In this document: positions 1-6,278 of the stretch, piece by piece
Layout of the letters: the number at the start of each line of letters is the position of its first letter
Position numbering within the stretch: position 1 is the stretch's first letter
Program-made: the position numbers and the translations under genes
Assembly (NCBI GenBank): GCA_013817465.1
Contig: JACDCP010000039.1
Location: forward strand, 1-14,493
DNA from: Gammaproteobacteria bacterium
GTDB lineage: Bacteria > Pseudomonadota > Gammaproteobacteria > Steroidobacterales > JACDCP01
Length of the DNA: 14,493 nucleotides
Reading direction: 5' to 3'
The notes under the pieces: generated by a model
Told to the model about the DNA's origin: nothing
The model's input: only the letters and a program-made list of their open reading frames with translations
The model's database searches: none

Positions 1-47
1 GGCTTGGGAACGGTCAGTTGCCCTTTGTCGGTGACAGTGACGACCAT
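1..47 (-). CDS. AbrB/MazE-like antitoxin or transcription factor, N-terminus only
   Basis: Partial gene cut by the left edge; only 15 full codons are visible, read on the minus strand from ATG at 47. The peptide MVVTVTDKGQLTVPK has the signature of the swapped-hairpin AbrB/SpoVT/MazE DNA-binding domain (hydrophobic strand, then T-x-K-G-Q-x-T-[VI]-P). A GGAAAG ribosome-binding site lies 4 nt before the ATG and a near-consensus promoter (78-107) lies upstream. Members of this family are usually antitoxins of type II toxin-antitoxin pairs, often with a VapC/PIN or MazF partner directly downstream, or transition-state regulators. The partner, if any, is outside the window. The family call rests on a short stretch. 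Confidence 0.7.
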   Translation of the reverse strand, partial: MVVTVTDKGQLTVPK

Positions 48-59
48 AATTCTTTCCAA

Positions 60-87
60 TTGCTAAGTATCGGATAGATCATATAAA
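60..87 (+). promoter_or_regulatory. possible sigma70-type promoter for leader ORF and reductase
   Basis: TTGCTA (60-65), a 16-nt spacer and TATAAA (82-87) form a plausible plus-strand promoter facing the reductase. It overlaps the minus-strand promoter, so the two transcripts would compete or be co-regulated. The predicted start (near 94) would cut into the AAGGAG site at 90-95, so the leader ORF would be nearly leaderless from this promoter. That weakens the call. Confidence 0.3.
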
Positions 88-107
88 GTAAGGAGCACGG
101 ATGTCAA
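78..107 (-). promoter_or_regulatory. sigma70-type promoter for the AbrB-like gene
   Basis: On the minus strand a perfect -35 TTGACA (107-102) is followed after 18 nt by TATGAT (83-78), five of six matches to the -10 consensus. Transcription would start near position 71 and give a leader of about 24 nt containing the GGAAAG site before the ATG at 47. AbrB-family antitoxins commonly bind their own promoter; no operator palindrome is obvious here. Confidence 0.6.
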
Positions 108-178
108 ATCTTACTTCTGCCTGTTTGGCGCAAAAAAGACGGGTTCGTTTGCAGGCTTCATACAGGAGAACACCATGA
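101..178 (+). CDS. 25-residue leader ORF coupled to FMN reductase
   Basis: Small ORF starting at ATG 101 with a textbook AAGGAG (90-95) five nt upstream. It ends in TGA (176-178), which overlaps the ATG of the next gene as ATGA. The peptide is basic near its middle (Q-K-R-R-V-R) and has no recognisable domain; it has no run of a single amino acid that would mark an attenuator. The strong ribosome site and exact stop/start overlap suggest translational coupling with the reductase. The reductase also has its own AGGAG (164-168), so it may not depend on the leader. It could be chance; no homolog is known to me. Confidence 0.4.
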   Translation: MSNLTSACLAQKRRVRLQASYRRTP

Positions 179-729
179 GCCAGTACCAGATCGCCGTAGT
201 GGTCGGCAGTCTTCGCCGCGATTCGTTCAACCGCAAGCTGGCCACCGCAATTGCAAAACTGGGGCCAGCAGAATTCTCGTTCGAGCAGCTGCGGATCGAT
301 GACCTGCCGCTCTACAATCAGGACGATGATGAGAACCCGGCCGAATCGGTCAAGCGGCTGAAGGGCGAAATCAAGGCCGCCCGGGGCCTGCTGTTCGTCA
401 CGCCCGAATACAATCGTTCAATGCCCGGCGTGCTCAAGAACGCGATCGATCACGCCTCGCGGCCGTACGGCCAGAATGCCTGGGCGAAAAAGCCCGCCGG
501 TGTGTTGGGCGCTTCGATCGGTTCCATAGGCACGGCCGTTTCGCAGCAGCATCTGCGCAACAGTCTCGCGTATCTGGATGTGCCCACGCTGGGCCAGCCC
601 GAAGCCTTCATCCAGGTGACGGACGAGTTGTTCGACGATGCCGGCAATATCGGCAACGCGAGAAGCAGGAAATTCCTGCAGAGATGGATGGATCAGTACG
701 TGGACTGGGTGAGAAAGCACGCAGCCTGA
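175..729 (+). CDS. NADPH-dependent FMN reductase (ChrR/YieF-like quinone reductase)
   Basis: 184-residue flavodoxin-fold protein of the NADPH-dependent FMN reductase family (PF03358). Visible motifs are the N-terminal phosphate loop VVGSLRRDSFNRKLA (residues about 9-23), TPEYNRSMPGVLKNAIDHASRP in the middle (the P-E-Y-N segment that contacts the isoalloxazine ring) and GASIGSIGTAVSQQHLR. These match E. coli ChrR/YieF-type enzymes, which bind FMN and reduce quinones, and incidentally chromate, with NAD(P)H by two electrons, limiting oxidative stress in the cytosol. Length is normal. The start is set by AGGAG at 164-168, seven nt-spaced from ATG. The upstream leader ORF overlaps it by 4 nt. The true in vivo substrate cannot be told from sequence. 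Confidence 0.88.
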   Translation: MSQYQIAVVVGSLRRDSFNRKLATAIAKLGPAEFSFEQLRIDDLPLYNQDDDENPAESVKRLKGEIKAARGLLFVTPEYNRSMPGVLKNAIDHASRPYGQNAWAKKPAGVLGASIGSIGTAVSQQHLRNSLAYLDVPTLGQPEAFIQVTDELFDDAGNIGNARSRKFLQRWMDQYVDWVRKHAA

Positions 730-751
730 GGCAGTCACCAGCAGGGCAAAA

Positions 752-760
752 TGGTAGGAT
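752..760 (+). promoter_or_regulatory. possible extended -10 promoter element for ffs
   Basis: TGGTAGGAT at 752-760 is a TGn-extended -10 hexamer (TAGGAT, four of six matches), 15-16 nt ahead of the predicted 5' end of the 4.5S RNA. No convincing -35 lies at the right distance, which is tolerated for extended -10 promoters. Placement before a stable RNA gene is the main support. Confidence 0.35.
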
Positions 761-775
761 GCTTTTTCGCCCCAT

Positions 776-890
776 GGTGTCCCGCGTCGGTCCCCCCGCG
801 ACGATCAGCCGTAAACCCCGTCAGGCCCGGAAGGGAGCAGCGGCAGCGGTGAAATCGGGCGCCGGGGTGCGGCTGGCGCGGGGCGCCGCC
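776..890 (+). ncRNA. ffs: 4.5S signal recognition particle RNA
   Basis: Bacterial small SRP RNA, the scaffold that binds Ffh and targets nascent membrane proteins to SecYEG through FtsY. The conserved apical part CAGGCCCGGAAGGGAGCAG (822-840) carries the GGAA tetraloop and the symmetric and asymmetric internal loops that Ffh recognises. The distal arms pair: CCCGCG (781-786) with CGCGGG (878-883), and the outer GGUG with the CGCC/GCC segment near 884-890. The downstream GCCGGGGTGCGGCTGGC block matches the 3' half of the E. coli RNA in layout. Ends are estimated from pairing and may be off by about 5 nt. Location directly upstream of dnaX-ybaB-recR is a usual arrangement in Proteobacteria. No clear U-tract terminator follows before dnaX. 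Confidence 0.9.
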
Positions 891-941
891 ATGGTGTCGC
901 AGTCGTAGAGCAGGGCGCAGCAGCGCGGGGATTCCAGGTTC

Positions 942-2525
942 ATGAGCTATCTCGCACTGGCGCGGAAGTGGCGGCCACGCCGGTTTGACGAAATGGTCGG
1001 CCAGGAGCACGTGCTCCGCGCGCTCGTCAATGCGCTCGACAATGAGCGCCTGCATCATGCCTACCTTTTCGCCGGCACGCGCGGCGTCGGCAAGACCACC
1101 ATCGCCCGCATTTTCGCCAAGTGCCTGAACTGCGAGCGCGGCGTGAGCGCAACGCCCTGCGGCGAGTGTGCGGCCTGCCGTGAGATCGACGAGGGCCGAT
1201 TCGTGGATCTGCTCGAAGTCGATGCCGCCTCGCGCACCAAGGTCGAGGACACGCGGGACCTGCTCGATAATGTGCAATACCGCCCGGCGCGCGGGCGCTA
1301 CAAGGTGTACCTCATCGACGAAGTGCACATGTTGTCCAAGCACTCCTTCAATGCCTTGCTGAAAACGCTCGAGGAGCCGCCACCGCACGTCAAATTCCTG
1401 CTCGCGACCACGGATCCGCAAAAGCTGCCGGTCACCGTGCTGTCGCGCTGCCTGCAGTTCAGCCTCAAGCGCCTGCCGCTTGACCTGATCGAGGGACGCC
1501 TGCGTGAGATCTGTGCCGCGGAGTCGATTGCCGCCGAGCCCGCCGCGCTCGCGCAGCTCGCGCGCGCGGCGGACGGCAGCCTGCGGGATGCCCTGAGCCT
1601 GCTCGATCAGGCCGTGGCCTATGGCGGCGGTCAGGTGACGGGCGACGAGGTCGCCGCCATGCTCGGCAGCCTCGATCAGGCGCAGCTCGAGCGCTTCGTC
1701 GATGCCTTGTGCGACGACGACGGCGAACGCCTTCTGCAGGAGGTTGCGCGCATCGCGGAACAGGTGCCCGATTATGCGGAGGTTCTCGACGCGCTGGCGA
1801 CGCTGCTGCAACGGATTGCGCTCGTGCAGGTGGTGCCGGACATGGAAAGCGATGAGCGATTCGATGCCGAAACGCTGCGCAGGCTCGCCGGGCGTCTCGC
1901 GCCGGAGGAGACCCAGCTTTTCTATCAGATCGCCATTCTCGGAAGGCGGGACCTGGGCCATGCGCCGGACCCGCGCAGCGGCTTCGAAATGACGCTATTA
2001 CGCATGCTCGCGTTTCGGCCCGCGGGTGCGACGGATGCCACCGCCACGGTTGTACGCAGTCGCAATCGTACCGAACGGGCGGAGCCAGCTCCTGCAACTG
2101 GCGATCCCCGTGCCGCCGGAGGGCCCGGCGGCTCGGCAAGCGGCCCGCAGAGCGATTGGACCGGCCTGCTCGCGCGACTTGAGTTGCGGGGAGCCGTTCG
2201 ACAGCTCGCGGCGAACAGCCTGTGCGTGCGCCATGAAGACGATGAATGGGAGCTGCTGCTCGATCCGGAAGATGCGCATCTGCTGACGGAGCAGCTCAGG
2301 CGCCGGTTCCTGCACGCACTCGAAGCCGAATCCGGCAGGCCAATGCGCCTGAAGTATCGTATCGGCAAAATGGATGGCGAGACGATGGCACGGCGCAGCG
2401 CGCGCCAGGCCGACGAACGCCTCCAGGCCGCGAGGGCATCGATCGACGAGGATCCCAATGTGCGCGCCCTGAAGGAAACTTTCGGCGCCCGGGTGCAACC
2501 GGAATCGGTCAAGCCCGTCAACTGA
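942..2525 (+). CDS. dnaX: DNA polymerase III subunit tau (clamp-loader ATPase)
   Basis: 527 residues. This AAA+ ATPase loads the beta clamp onto primed DNA, and the tau C-terminus ties the loader to polymerase and helicase. Visible are the start SYLALARKWRPRRFDEMVGQ, Walker A GTRGVGKTT (45-53), the zinc-binding cysteines C64, C73, C76 and C79, Walker B with D-E-V-H (about 126-129), and the sensor/arginine-finger SRC motif in TVLSRCLQF. Domain III follows, then a short Gly/Pro/Ala-rich linker (about 385-405) and a tau-type C-terminal domain. It is shorter than E. coli tau (643) because the linker is compact. No A-run slippery site for a gamma product was seen. The ribosome site is weak (CCAGG close to the ATG). 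It leads the cluster with ybaB 26 nt downstream and recR. Confidence 0.96.
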   Translation: MSYLALARKWRPRRFDEMVGQEHVLRALVNALDNERLHHAYLFAGTRGVGKTTIARIFAKCLNCERGVSATPCGECAACREIDEGRFVDLLEVDAASRTKVEDTRDLLDNVQYRPARGRYKVYLIDEVHMLSKHSFNALLKTLEEPPPHVKFLLATTDPQKLPVTVLSRCLQFSLKRLPLDLIEGRLREICAAESIAAEPAALAQLARAADGSLRDALSLLDQAVAYGGGQVTGDEVAAMLGSLDQAQLERFVDALCDDDGERLLQEVARIAEQVPDYAEVLDALATLLQRIALVQVVPDMESDERFDAETLRRLAGRLAPEETQLFYQIAILGRRDLGHAPDPRSGFEMTLLRMLAFRPAGATDATATVVRSRNRTERAEPAPATGDPRAAGGPGGSASGPQSDWTGLLARLELRGAVRQLAANSLCVRHEDDEWELLLDPEDAHLLTEQLRRRFLHALEAESGRPMRLKYRIGKMDGETMARRSARQADERLQAARASIDEDPNVRALKETFGARVQPESVKPVN

Positions 2526-2551
2526 ACATCCTGCTAACGGGAGAGACAGCG

Positions 2552-2875
2552 ATGAAGGGTGGCATCAATCAGCTCATGAAACAGGCGCAGGCGATGCAGG
2601 AGAACATGCAGCGCGCGCAGGAAGAGCTGGGCACGACCGAGGTGACCGGCGAGGCGGGAGGCGGCATGGTCAGCGTGCGCATGACCTGCCGTTACGAGGT
2701 GAAGCGCGTAACGCTCGAGGATGCGCTCGTTCGCGACGACAAGGAAATGATCGAAGACCTGCTTGCCGCCGCAGTGAACGACGCCGTGCGCAAGGTGGAG
2801 GCCACCATCCAGGAGAAGTTTTCCGGCATGACTTCCGGGATGGGTCTGCCGGCCGGTCTCAAGCTGCCGTTCTGA
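2552..2875 (+). CDS. ybaB: YbaB/EbfC nucleoid-associated protein
   Basis: 107-residue member of the YbaB/EbfC family (PF02575), small dimeric proteins that bind DNA with little sequence specificity and associate with the nucleoid. The N-terminal helix is Met/Gln-rich (MKQAQAMQENMQRAQEEL), followed by the family core TEVTGEAGGGMVSVRMTCRYEV and the acidic segment around residues 60-75. The C-terminus is Gly/Met-rich (FSGMTSGMGLPAG), all typical. GGGAGAG (2539-2545) sets the ATG at 2552; a longer frame opening at 2246 overlaps dnaX and is not used. It lies 26 nt after dnaX and 5 nt before recR, the conserved dnaX-ybaB-recR operon, where it is thought to work alongside repair or replication. Confidence 0.95.
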   Translation: MKGGINQLMKQAQAMQENMQRAQEELGTTEVTGEAGGGMVSVRMTCRYEVKRVTLEDALVRDDKEMIEDLLAAAVNDAVRKVEATIQEKFSGMTSGMGLPAGLKLPF

Positions 2876-2880
2876 CGGCG

Positions 2881-3480
2881 GTGCATTTTTCGCCGCTCGT
2901 CGCGCGCCTCATCGATACCCTGCGCTGCCTGCCCGGTGTCGGTCCGAAGTCGGCGCAGCGCATGGCTTTCCATCTGCTGGAACGCGATCGCGACGGCGCA
3001 CGCGAGCTGGCGCGTGCGCTCGGCGATGCGGCTGAACGTGTCGGCCATTGTGCAAACTGCCGTATGTTCGCGGAGACCGGGCTTTGTGCGATCTGCGCTT
3101 CGGCGAACCGCGACGCGAGCACCATCTGCGTCGTCGAATCGCCGGCGGACGTCGCTGCGGTGGAGCACTCGGCCGGTTACTCGGGCCGCTATTTCGTCCT
3201 GATGGGTCATCTTTCGCCGCTCGACGGCATCGGGCCGCAGGAGCTTTCGCTGGAGCTGCTGGAGGCGCGACTTGCCGGCGGCGAGGTGCGTGAGCTGATC
3301 CTCGCGACGAATCCGACCGTTGAAGGAGAAGCGACGGCGCACTACATCGCCGAGCTCGCTCAACGCCACGGCGTGACAGCGACACGCATCGCCCACGGCG
3401 TCCCGATCGGCGGCGAGCTGGAGTACGTGGACGGCGGAACGCTGTCGCACGCCTTCGCCGGGCGCCGCGCGTTGGGTTAA
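2881..3480 (+). CDS. recR: Recombination mediator protein RecR
   Basis: 199 residues, the normal length. RecR with RecO (and RecF) displaces SSB and loads RecA on gapped DNA. In order: N-terminal helix-hairpin-helix LPGVGPKSAQRMAFHLL (17-33), a C4 zinc finger with C57, C60, C69 and C72, then a Toprim domain from about residue 81 (VVESPADVAAVE) with the conserved L-A-T-N-P-T-V-E-G-E-A-T segment (141-152). The C-terminal end IAHGVPIGGELEYVDGGTL is also diagnostic. It starts at a GTG at 2881, five nt after the ybaB stop; ribosome site GACGGCGG is poor, so translation probably depends on coupling with ybaB. A type B repeat follows the stop. Confidence 0.96.
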   Translation: MHFSPLVARLIDTLRCLPGVGPKSAQRMAFHLLERDRDGARELARALGDAAERVGHCANCRMFAETGLCAICASANRDASTICVVESPADVAAVEHSAGYSGRYFVLMGHLSPLDGIGPQELSLELLEARLAGGEVRELILATNPTVEGEATAHYIAELAQRHGVTATRIAHGVPIGGELEYVDGGTLSHAFAGRRALG

Positions 3481-3482
3481 CC

Positions 3483-3502
3483 AGGTGCCGGGCACCGGCA
3501 CC
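3483..3502. repeat. Type B palindromic repeat, single copy
   Basis: A 20-bp sequence, GGTGCCG-GGCAC-CGGCACC preceded by A, that folds into a 7-bp stem with a 5-nt loop. The identical 20 bp recurs at 4821-4840, 1.3 kb away. It sits in the 39-nt gap between recR and the HIT gene, 17 nt before the HIT ATG. It could act as a transcript hairpin between the two genes; it has no T-tract. Confidence 0.75.
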
Positions 3503-3519
3503 TCGTCGGAGACTGGTTT

Positions 3520-3864
3520 ATGGATGACTGTATTTTCTGCCGCATCGTCTCGGGCGATCTCGAATCGGATCTCATTTACGAAGATGACGATCTGGTGGCC
3601 TTTCGCGACCTGAATCCGCAGGCGCCGACGCACGTGTTGCTGATTCCGCGCCGGCACGTCTCGACGGTGAACGATCTCGGGTACGCCGATGCGGAACTGA
3701 TCGGCAGGCTGGTGCTGGCCGGGCAACGGCTGGCGAGCGAAGAGGGCATCGCCGAAGAGGGTTACCGTCTGGTGTTGAACTGCAACCGCGAGGCCGGTCA
3801 GAGCGTCTTCCACCTGCACCTGCACCTGCTCGGCGGCCGTCGGATGAAATGGCCGCCTGGGTAA
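3520..3864 (+). CDS. hinT: HIT-family nucleotide-binding phosphoramidase (HinT-like)
   Basis: 114-residue histidine triad protein of the HinT branch. These cytosolic dimers hydrolyse AMP-lysine and related nucleoside phosphoramidates. The signature H98-L-H100-L-H102-L-L in QSVFHLHLHLLGGR is complete, the N-terminus CIFCRIVSGDL carries the usual Cys pair, and the C-terminus ends in the family-typical M-x-WPPG. The start is set by GGAG (3508-3511), eight nt upstream. It lies 39 nt after recR, beyond a type B repeat, and may be transcribed with dnaX-ybaB-recR. Its TAA stop (3862-3864) is formed by the first bases of repeat element A1, so the protein end is unchanged by the element. It is convergent with rsgA. 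Confidence 0.93.
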   Translation: MDDCIFCRIVSGDLESDLIYEDDDLVAFRDLNPQAPTHVLLIPRRHVSTVNDLGYADAELIGRLVLAGQRLASEEGIAEEGYRLVLNCNREAGQSVFHLHLHLLGGRRMKWPPG

Positions 3865-3946
3865 ATGGGGACATTCCTGATTTCCCGTCGCGAGGCCTGA
3901 CCCGCTGCGCTCAGTCTCGACCGAAATCAGGAATGTCCCCATTTAC
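3861..3946. repeat. Element A1: 86-bp inverted-repeat element (REPIN/MITE-like)
   Basis: Two perfect 24-bp inverted arms (3861-3884 and 3923-3946) flank a 38-bp centre. The inner 18 bp of each arm is GGGGACATTCCTGATTTC, shared exactly with element A2 at 7424-7515; the centres differ. It fills the junction between the convergent HIT and rsgA genes and gives both their stop codons. TGG lies on each side (3858-3860, 3947-3949), too short to count as a target duplication. The centre has weak internal pairing. Its symmetry would let it fold from either strand, so it could act as a two-way transcription block, though it lacks T-tracts. A relation to REP/RAYT repeats is inferred from layout only. 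Confidence 0.85.
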
Positions 3947-4856
3947 TGGCGCGCATCAACCGCAGCAGGCGGCGGTAGCTTTCGTAGCGGCGCGGGTCAA
4001 CCGCGCCACTTTCTACCGCTTCCCGCACGCCGCAGCCAGGCTCGCGCAAATGCATGCAGTCGGAAAAACGGCAATAGGCGGCCGGGTCGCCGAATTCAAT
4101 GAAGGCGCGCGCCACGTCCACGGGCTCGACCGGCGGCGGCGCGTAGTCACGTACCCCGGGCGAGTCGATGATGTCGCCGCCCCGCGGCAGGTGATGCAGC
4201 ACCGAGACGACGGTCGTATGCCGGCCTTCGCCGGTTGCCGCCGAGATTTCGGCGGTCGCCGCGCTGACGTCGGGCAGCAGCCTGTTCAGCAGCGAGGATT
4301 TGCCGACCCCGGACTGACCGAGCAGGATGCTCGTGTGCGGCTCGAGCGCCTCCGCGAACGCCTCCATGCCCGCACCGGTCTGCGCACTCGTCTCGAGCAC
4401 CGCATAGCCTATGCGCGTGAACCATTTCAGCGCCAGGCGAAGCTGCGCTGCCTCTCCGGATAGTTCCGCCTTGTTCAGCACAATCAAGGCGCGTGCCGGT
4501 AACAGCGCCGCGGCGGCGAGATATCGATCGAGCATATACAGATCGGGCGGGGGACTCGGCGCGACCACCGCAATGAGCTGCGTAAGGTTGGCCGCTATGA
4601 CCTGGACGCGGCCGCGCTTGTCCGGGCGGCCGAGCGCGTTTTCGCGCGGCAGGATGGCCGTGACCAGGCATTCGCTGTCATCTGCTGCCCGGCGCCACTG
4701 CGCCCGGTCGCCGCAGACGGCTCGCAACTTGCGGCCCGAAAGCCTGCAACGATGGCGCTGGCCCTGTTCGTCCTCGACAACGACGCGGGGGCCATGGCTC
4801 GCTATGATGCGTCCCGGCGAAGGTGCCGGGCACCGGCACCCCGATTGGCGGGTCAC
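3927..4856 (-). CDS. rsgA: Ribosome small-subunit biogenesis GTPase RsgA
   Basis: 309-residue circularly permuted GTPase that releases RbfA and checks late 30S maturation. Order of motifs: N-terminal OB-fold (about 16-75), G4 NKAE (128-131), G5 TSA (156-158), G1 GQSGVGKSS (180-188), switch GEGRHTT (209-215), G3 DSPG (231-234), then a zinc site C262, C267, H269, C275. The start is GTG at 4856; no ATG, GTG or TTG lies between it and the OB-fold. Codons 6-14 lie in a type B repeat arm and codons 1-5 in the centre of that repeat pair. The last residues W-G-H-S and the stop come from element A1. Both ends are therefore repeat-derived, while the core is intact. It begins 10 nt after the M48 peptidase stop and is probably co-transcribed. 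Confidence 0.95.
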   Translation of the reverse strand: MTRQSGCRCPAPSPGRIIASHGPRVVVEDEQGQRHRCRLSGRKLRAVCGDRAQWRRAADDSECLVTAILPRENALGRPDKRGRVQVIAANLTQLIAVVAPSPPPDLYMLDRYLAAAALLPARALIVLNKAELSGEAAQLRLALKWFTRIGYAVLETSAQTGAGMEAFAEALEPHTSILLGQSGVGKSSLLNRLLPDVSAATAEISAATGEGRHTTVVSVLHHLPRGGDIIDSPGVRDYAPPPVEPVDVARAFIEFGDPAAYCRFSDCMHLREPGCGVREAVESGAVDPRRYESYRRLLRLMRASKWGHS

Positions 4857-4930
4857 CGCTGCCTGGTCACGGCGCGCCGGTGCCCGGCGCCTGCCTCCGC
4901 AAAGGGGTGCCGGTGTCCGGCACCTTCGCC
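4816..4930. repeat. Type B inverted repeat pair (115 bp, REPIN-like)
   Basis: Arms 4816-4842 and 4904-4930 are inverted copies of a 27-bp sequence with one mismatch (GGCACC against GACACC). Each contains the GGTGCC-G-G(G/A)CACC palindrome also seen at 3483-3502. The 61-bp centre holds a further degenerate copy (GCCGGTGCCCGGCGCC, 4877-4892). Two inverted palindromes with a spacer is the layout of a REPIN. The element spans the M48/rsgA junction and encodes the last 21 or so residues of the peptidase and the first 14 of RsgA. Confidence 0.75.
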
Positions 4931-6168
4931 CGCAGCTCTTTGAGGCGCGCGATGCGTGTTCCCGCCGGAGGATGCGAATCGTAAAAAGCCGAATGCACGG
5001 GATCGGGCGTCAGCGTCGAGGCATTGTCCCGGTAGAGCTTGACGAGGGCCGCGATCAGCGCCCGGGCATCGCTCTGTCCGGCGGCATAGGCATCGGCCTC
5101 GAATTCATGGCGCCGCGAGAGCCAGGCGCCGAGCGGCGTGAGCGGAAACAGGAACACGGGCACCACGAGCAGAAACAGTATCAGCGCGGCATGCGGCGAA
5201 GGCGTATCGATGCCGAGCGCCGTGTAGAACCAGGCTTGCATCTCGAGCCAGCCGAGCAGCGCAAAACCCAGCAGGCTAAACGCGAAGCCGAGCAGCAGCC
5301 GCTTGCGCACGTGACGCATGCGGAAATGGCCGAGCTCGTGGGCCAGCACTGCCTCGACTTCGCCATGCTCGAGCGACGCCATGAGCGTATCGAAAAAGAC
5401 GATGCGTTTGCTGTTGCCGACACCGGTGAAGTAAGCATTGCCGTGCGCGGAGCGCCGCGAGCCATCCATGACGAAGATGCCCTTGCTGCGGAAGCCGCAG
5501 CGTTCGAGCAGTGCCTCGATGCGCGCGCGCAGGGGCTCGTTCTGCAGCGGTGAGAACTTGTTGAACAGCGGCGCAATGAATGCGGGCCAGGCCCAGGTCA
5601 GGGCCAGGCTGAAGCCCGTCCAGACGAGCCAGGCATATAACCACCAGAGATCGCCGGCCCCGCGCATGAGCCAGAGGATGGCGAAGCTCAGCGGCGCACC
5701 GAGCACGATCATCAGCACCGCGCCCTTGAGCAGGTCCGTCACGAACAGCGCGGGTGTCGTCTTGTTGAAACCGAATCGTTCCTCGATGACAAATGTCCGG
5801 TACGCCGAGAACGGCAGCGCGAGCAGGGTCATGATCATGAATGTGCTCAGGATCATGCCGGTGCCGGTCCACAGCGGTCCTAGGTCGACGTTGCGCCAGG
5901 CCTGGTCGATGAGATAAAGCCCGCCGCCCAGCGTCCAGAGTGCCAGCAGCGCGGCGTCGATGACTGTCTCGACGATGCCTGCGCGCGAGCGCGTGATCGT
6001 GTACTCGGCGGCCTTGCGATGCTGCTCCGCGGAAACCACATCGGCAAAGGGTGCGGGCACATGATCGCGGTGCGCAGCCACTGCGCGCATCTGTCGGCTC
6101 GCGAGCCACAGGCGAAGCACAGTGCCGGCGAGCAGAAAGGCGAGAAACAGCCAGCTCAGAAAATGCAT
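4867..6168 (-). CDS. Ste24-like M48 family membrane zinc endopeptidase
   Basis: 433 residues. It has the N-terminal multi-helix domain of CAAX prenyl protease 1 (PF16491) followed by peptidase M48 (PF01435). Predicted membrane helices lie near 3-22, 68-90, 104-124, 148-168, 175-197, 291-311 and 328-348. The catalytic site is H277-E-L-G-H281 with the third zinc ligand E355 in SRRHEFEAD. FGFNKTTPALF and RRSAHGNAYFTG are typical family motifs. Bacterial members are inner-membrane proteases of uncertain substrate; a prenyl-CAAX role is not expected in bacteria. ATG 6168 is chosen because it opens on a hydrophobic helix, with GGGAGG 13 nt upstream; a longer frame to 6228 is unlikely. The C-terminal tail from about residue 413 is type B repeat. 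It heads a pair with rsgA and is divergent from orn. Confidence 0.92.
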   Translation of the reverse strand: MHFLSWLFLAFLLAGTVLRLWLASRQMRAVAAHRDHVPAPFADVVSAEQHRKAAEYTITRSRAGIVETVIDAALLALWTLGGGLYLIDQAWRNVDLGPLWTGTGMILSTFMIMTLLALPFSAYRTFVIEERFGFNKTTPALFVTDLLKGAVLMIVLGAPLSFAILWLMRGAGDLWWLYAWLVWTGFSLALTWAWPAFIAPLFNKFSPLQNEPLRARIEALLERCGFRSKGIFVMDGSRRSAHGNAYFTGVGNSKRIVFFDTLMASLEHGEVEAVLAHELGHFRMRHVRKRLLLGFAFSLLGFALLGWLEMQAWFYTALGIDTPSPHAALILFLLVVPVFLFPLTPLGAWLSRRHEFEADAYAAGQSDARALIAALVKLYRDNASTLTPDPVHSAFYDSHPPAGTRIARLKELRAKVPDTGTPLRRQAPGTGAP

Positions 6169-6243
6169 CCTCGTAGTATATCCTCCCTTGTCGCGGCGGC
6201 ATGCTGCTGGCGAGCTGCCTGGAAACACCCTTTTTCAACATCC

Positions 6244-6252
6244 TGCTAGAAT
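6244..6252 (+). promoter_or_regulatory. possible extended -10 promoter for orn
   Basis: TGCTAGAAT at 6244-6252 matches an extended -10 (TGn plus TAGAAT, five of six), with the orn ATG 27 nt downstream and ACGGAG as ribosome site. No good -35 is seen at 16-18 nt. The divergent minus-strand gene has TATACT (about 6180-6175) as its own possible -10, so the 110-bp gap probably holds two promoters. Confidence 0.35.
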
Positions 6253-6278
6253 TCGGCAGCGTACGAACGGAGCCGTGC

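Noticed and set aside
891..941. Terminator or second RNA between ffs and dnaX
   Set aside because: Short GC-rich pairing is possible (GCAGGGCGC/GCAGCGC) but there is no T-tract or convincing stem.
735..1961. A 408-codon minus-strand frame opposite ffs and dnaX
   Set aside because: It overlaps ffs and the conserved dnaX ATPase domain, shows no domain or ribosome site, and its composition (Arg, Ala, His-rich) is typical of a shadow frame.
942..2525. Programmed frameshift in dnaX giving a gamma subunit
   Set aside because: No A-rich heptamer such as A-AAA-AAG with a following stem is present; the short A-runs near 1361 and 1419 lie inside the ATPase domain and are not slippery sites.
2692..3942. 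A 416-codon minus-strand frame opposite ybaB, recR and the HIT gene
   Set aside because: It runs through three conserved genes on the other strand and begins in element A1; no family signature is visible.
3858..3949. Target-site duplication TGG around element A1
   Set aside because: Three bases are too few, and in A2 only the left side has TGG (the right side is TGA), so this may be chance.
6201..6278. Longer N-terminus for oligoribonuclease from ATG 6201
   Set aside because: The extra 26 residues precede the usual family start, cover the likely promoter, and ATG 6279 has a proper ACGGAG site.
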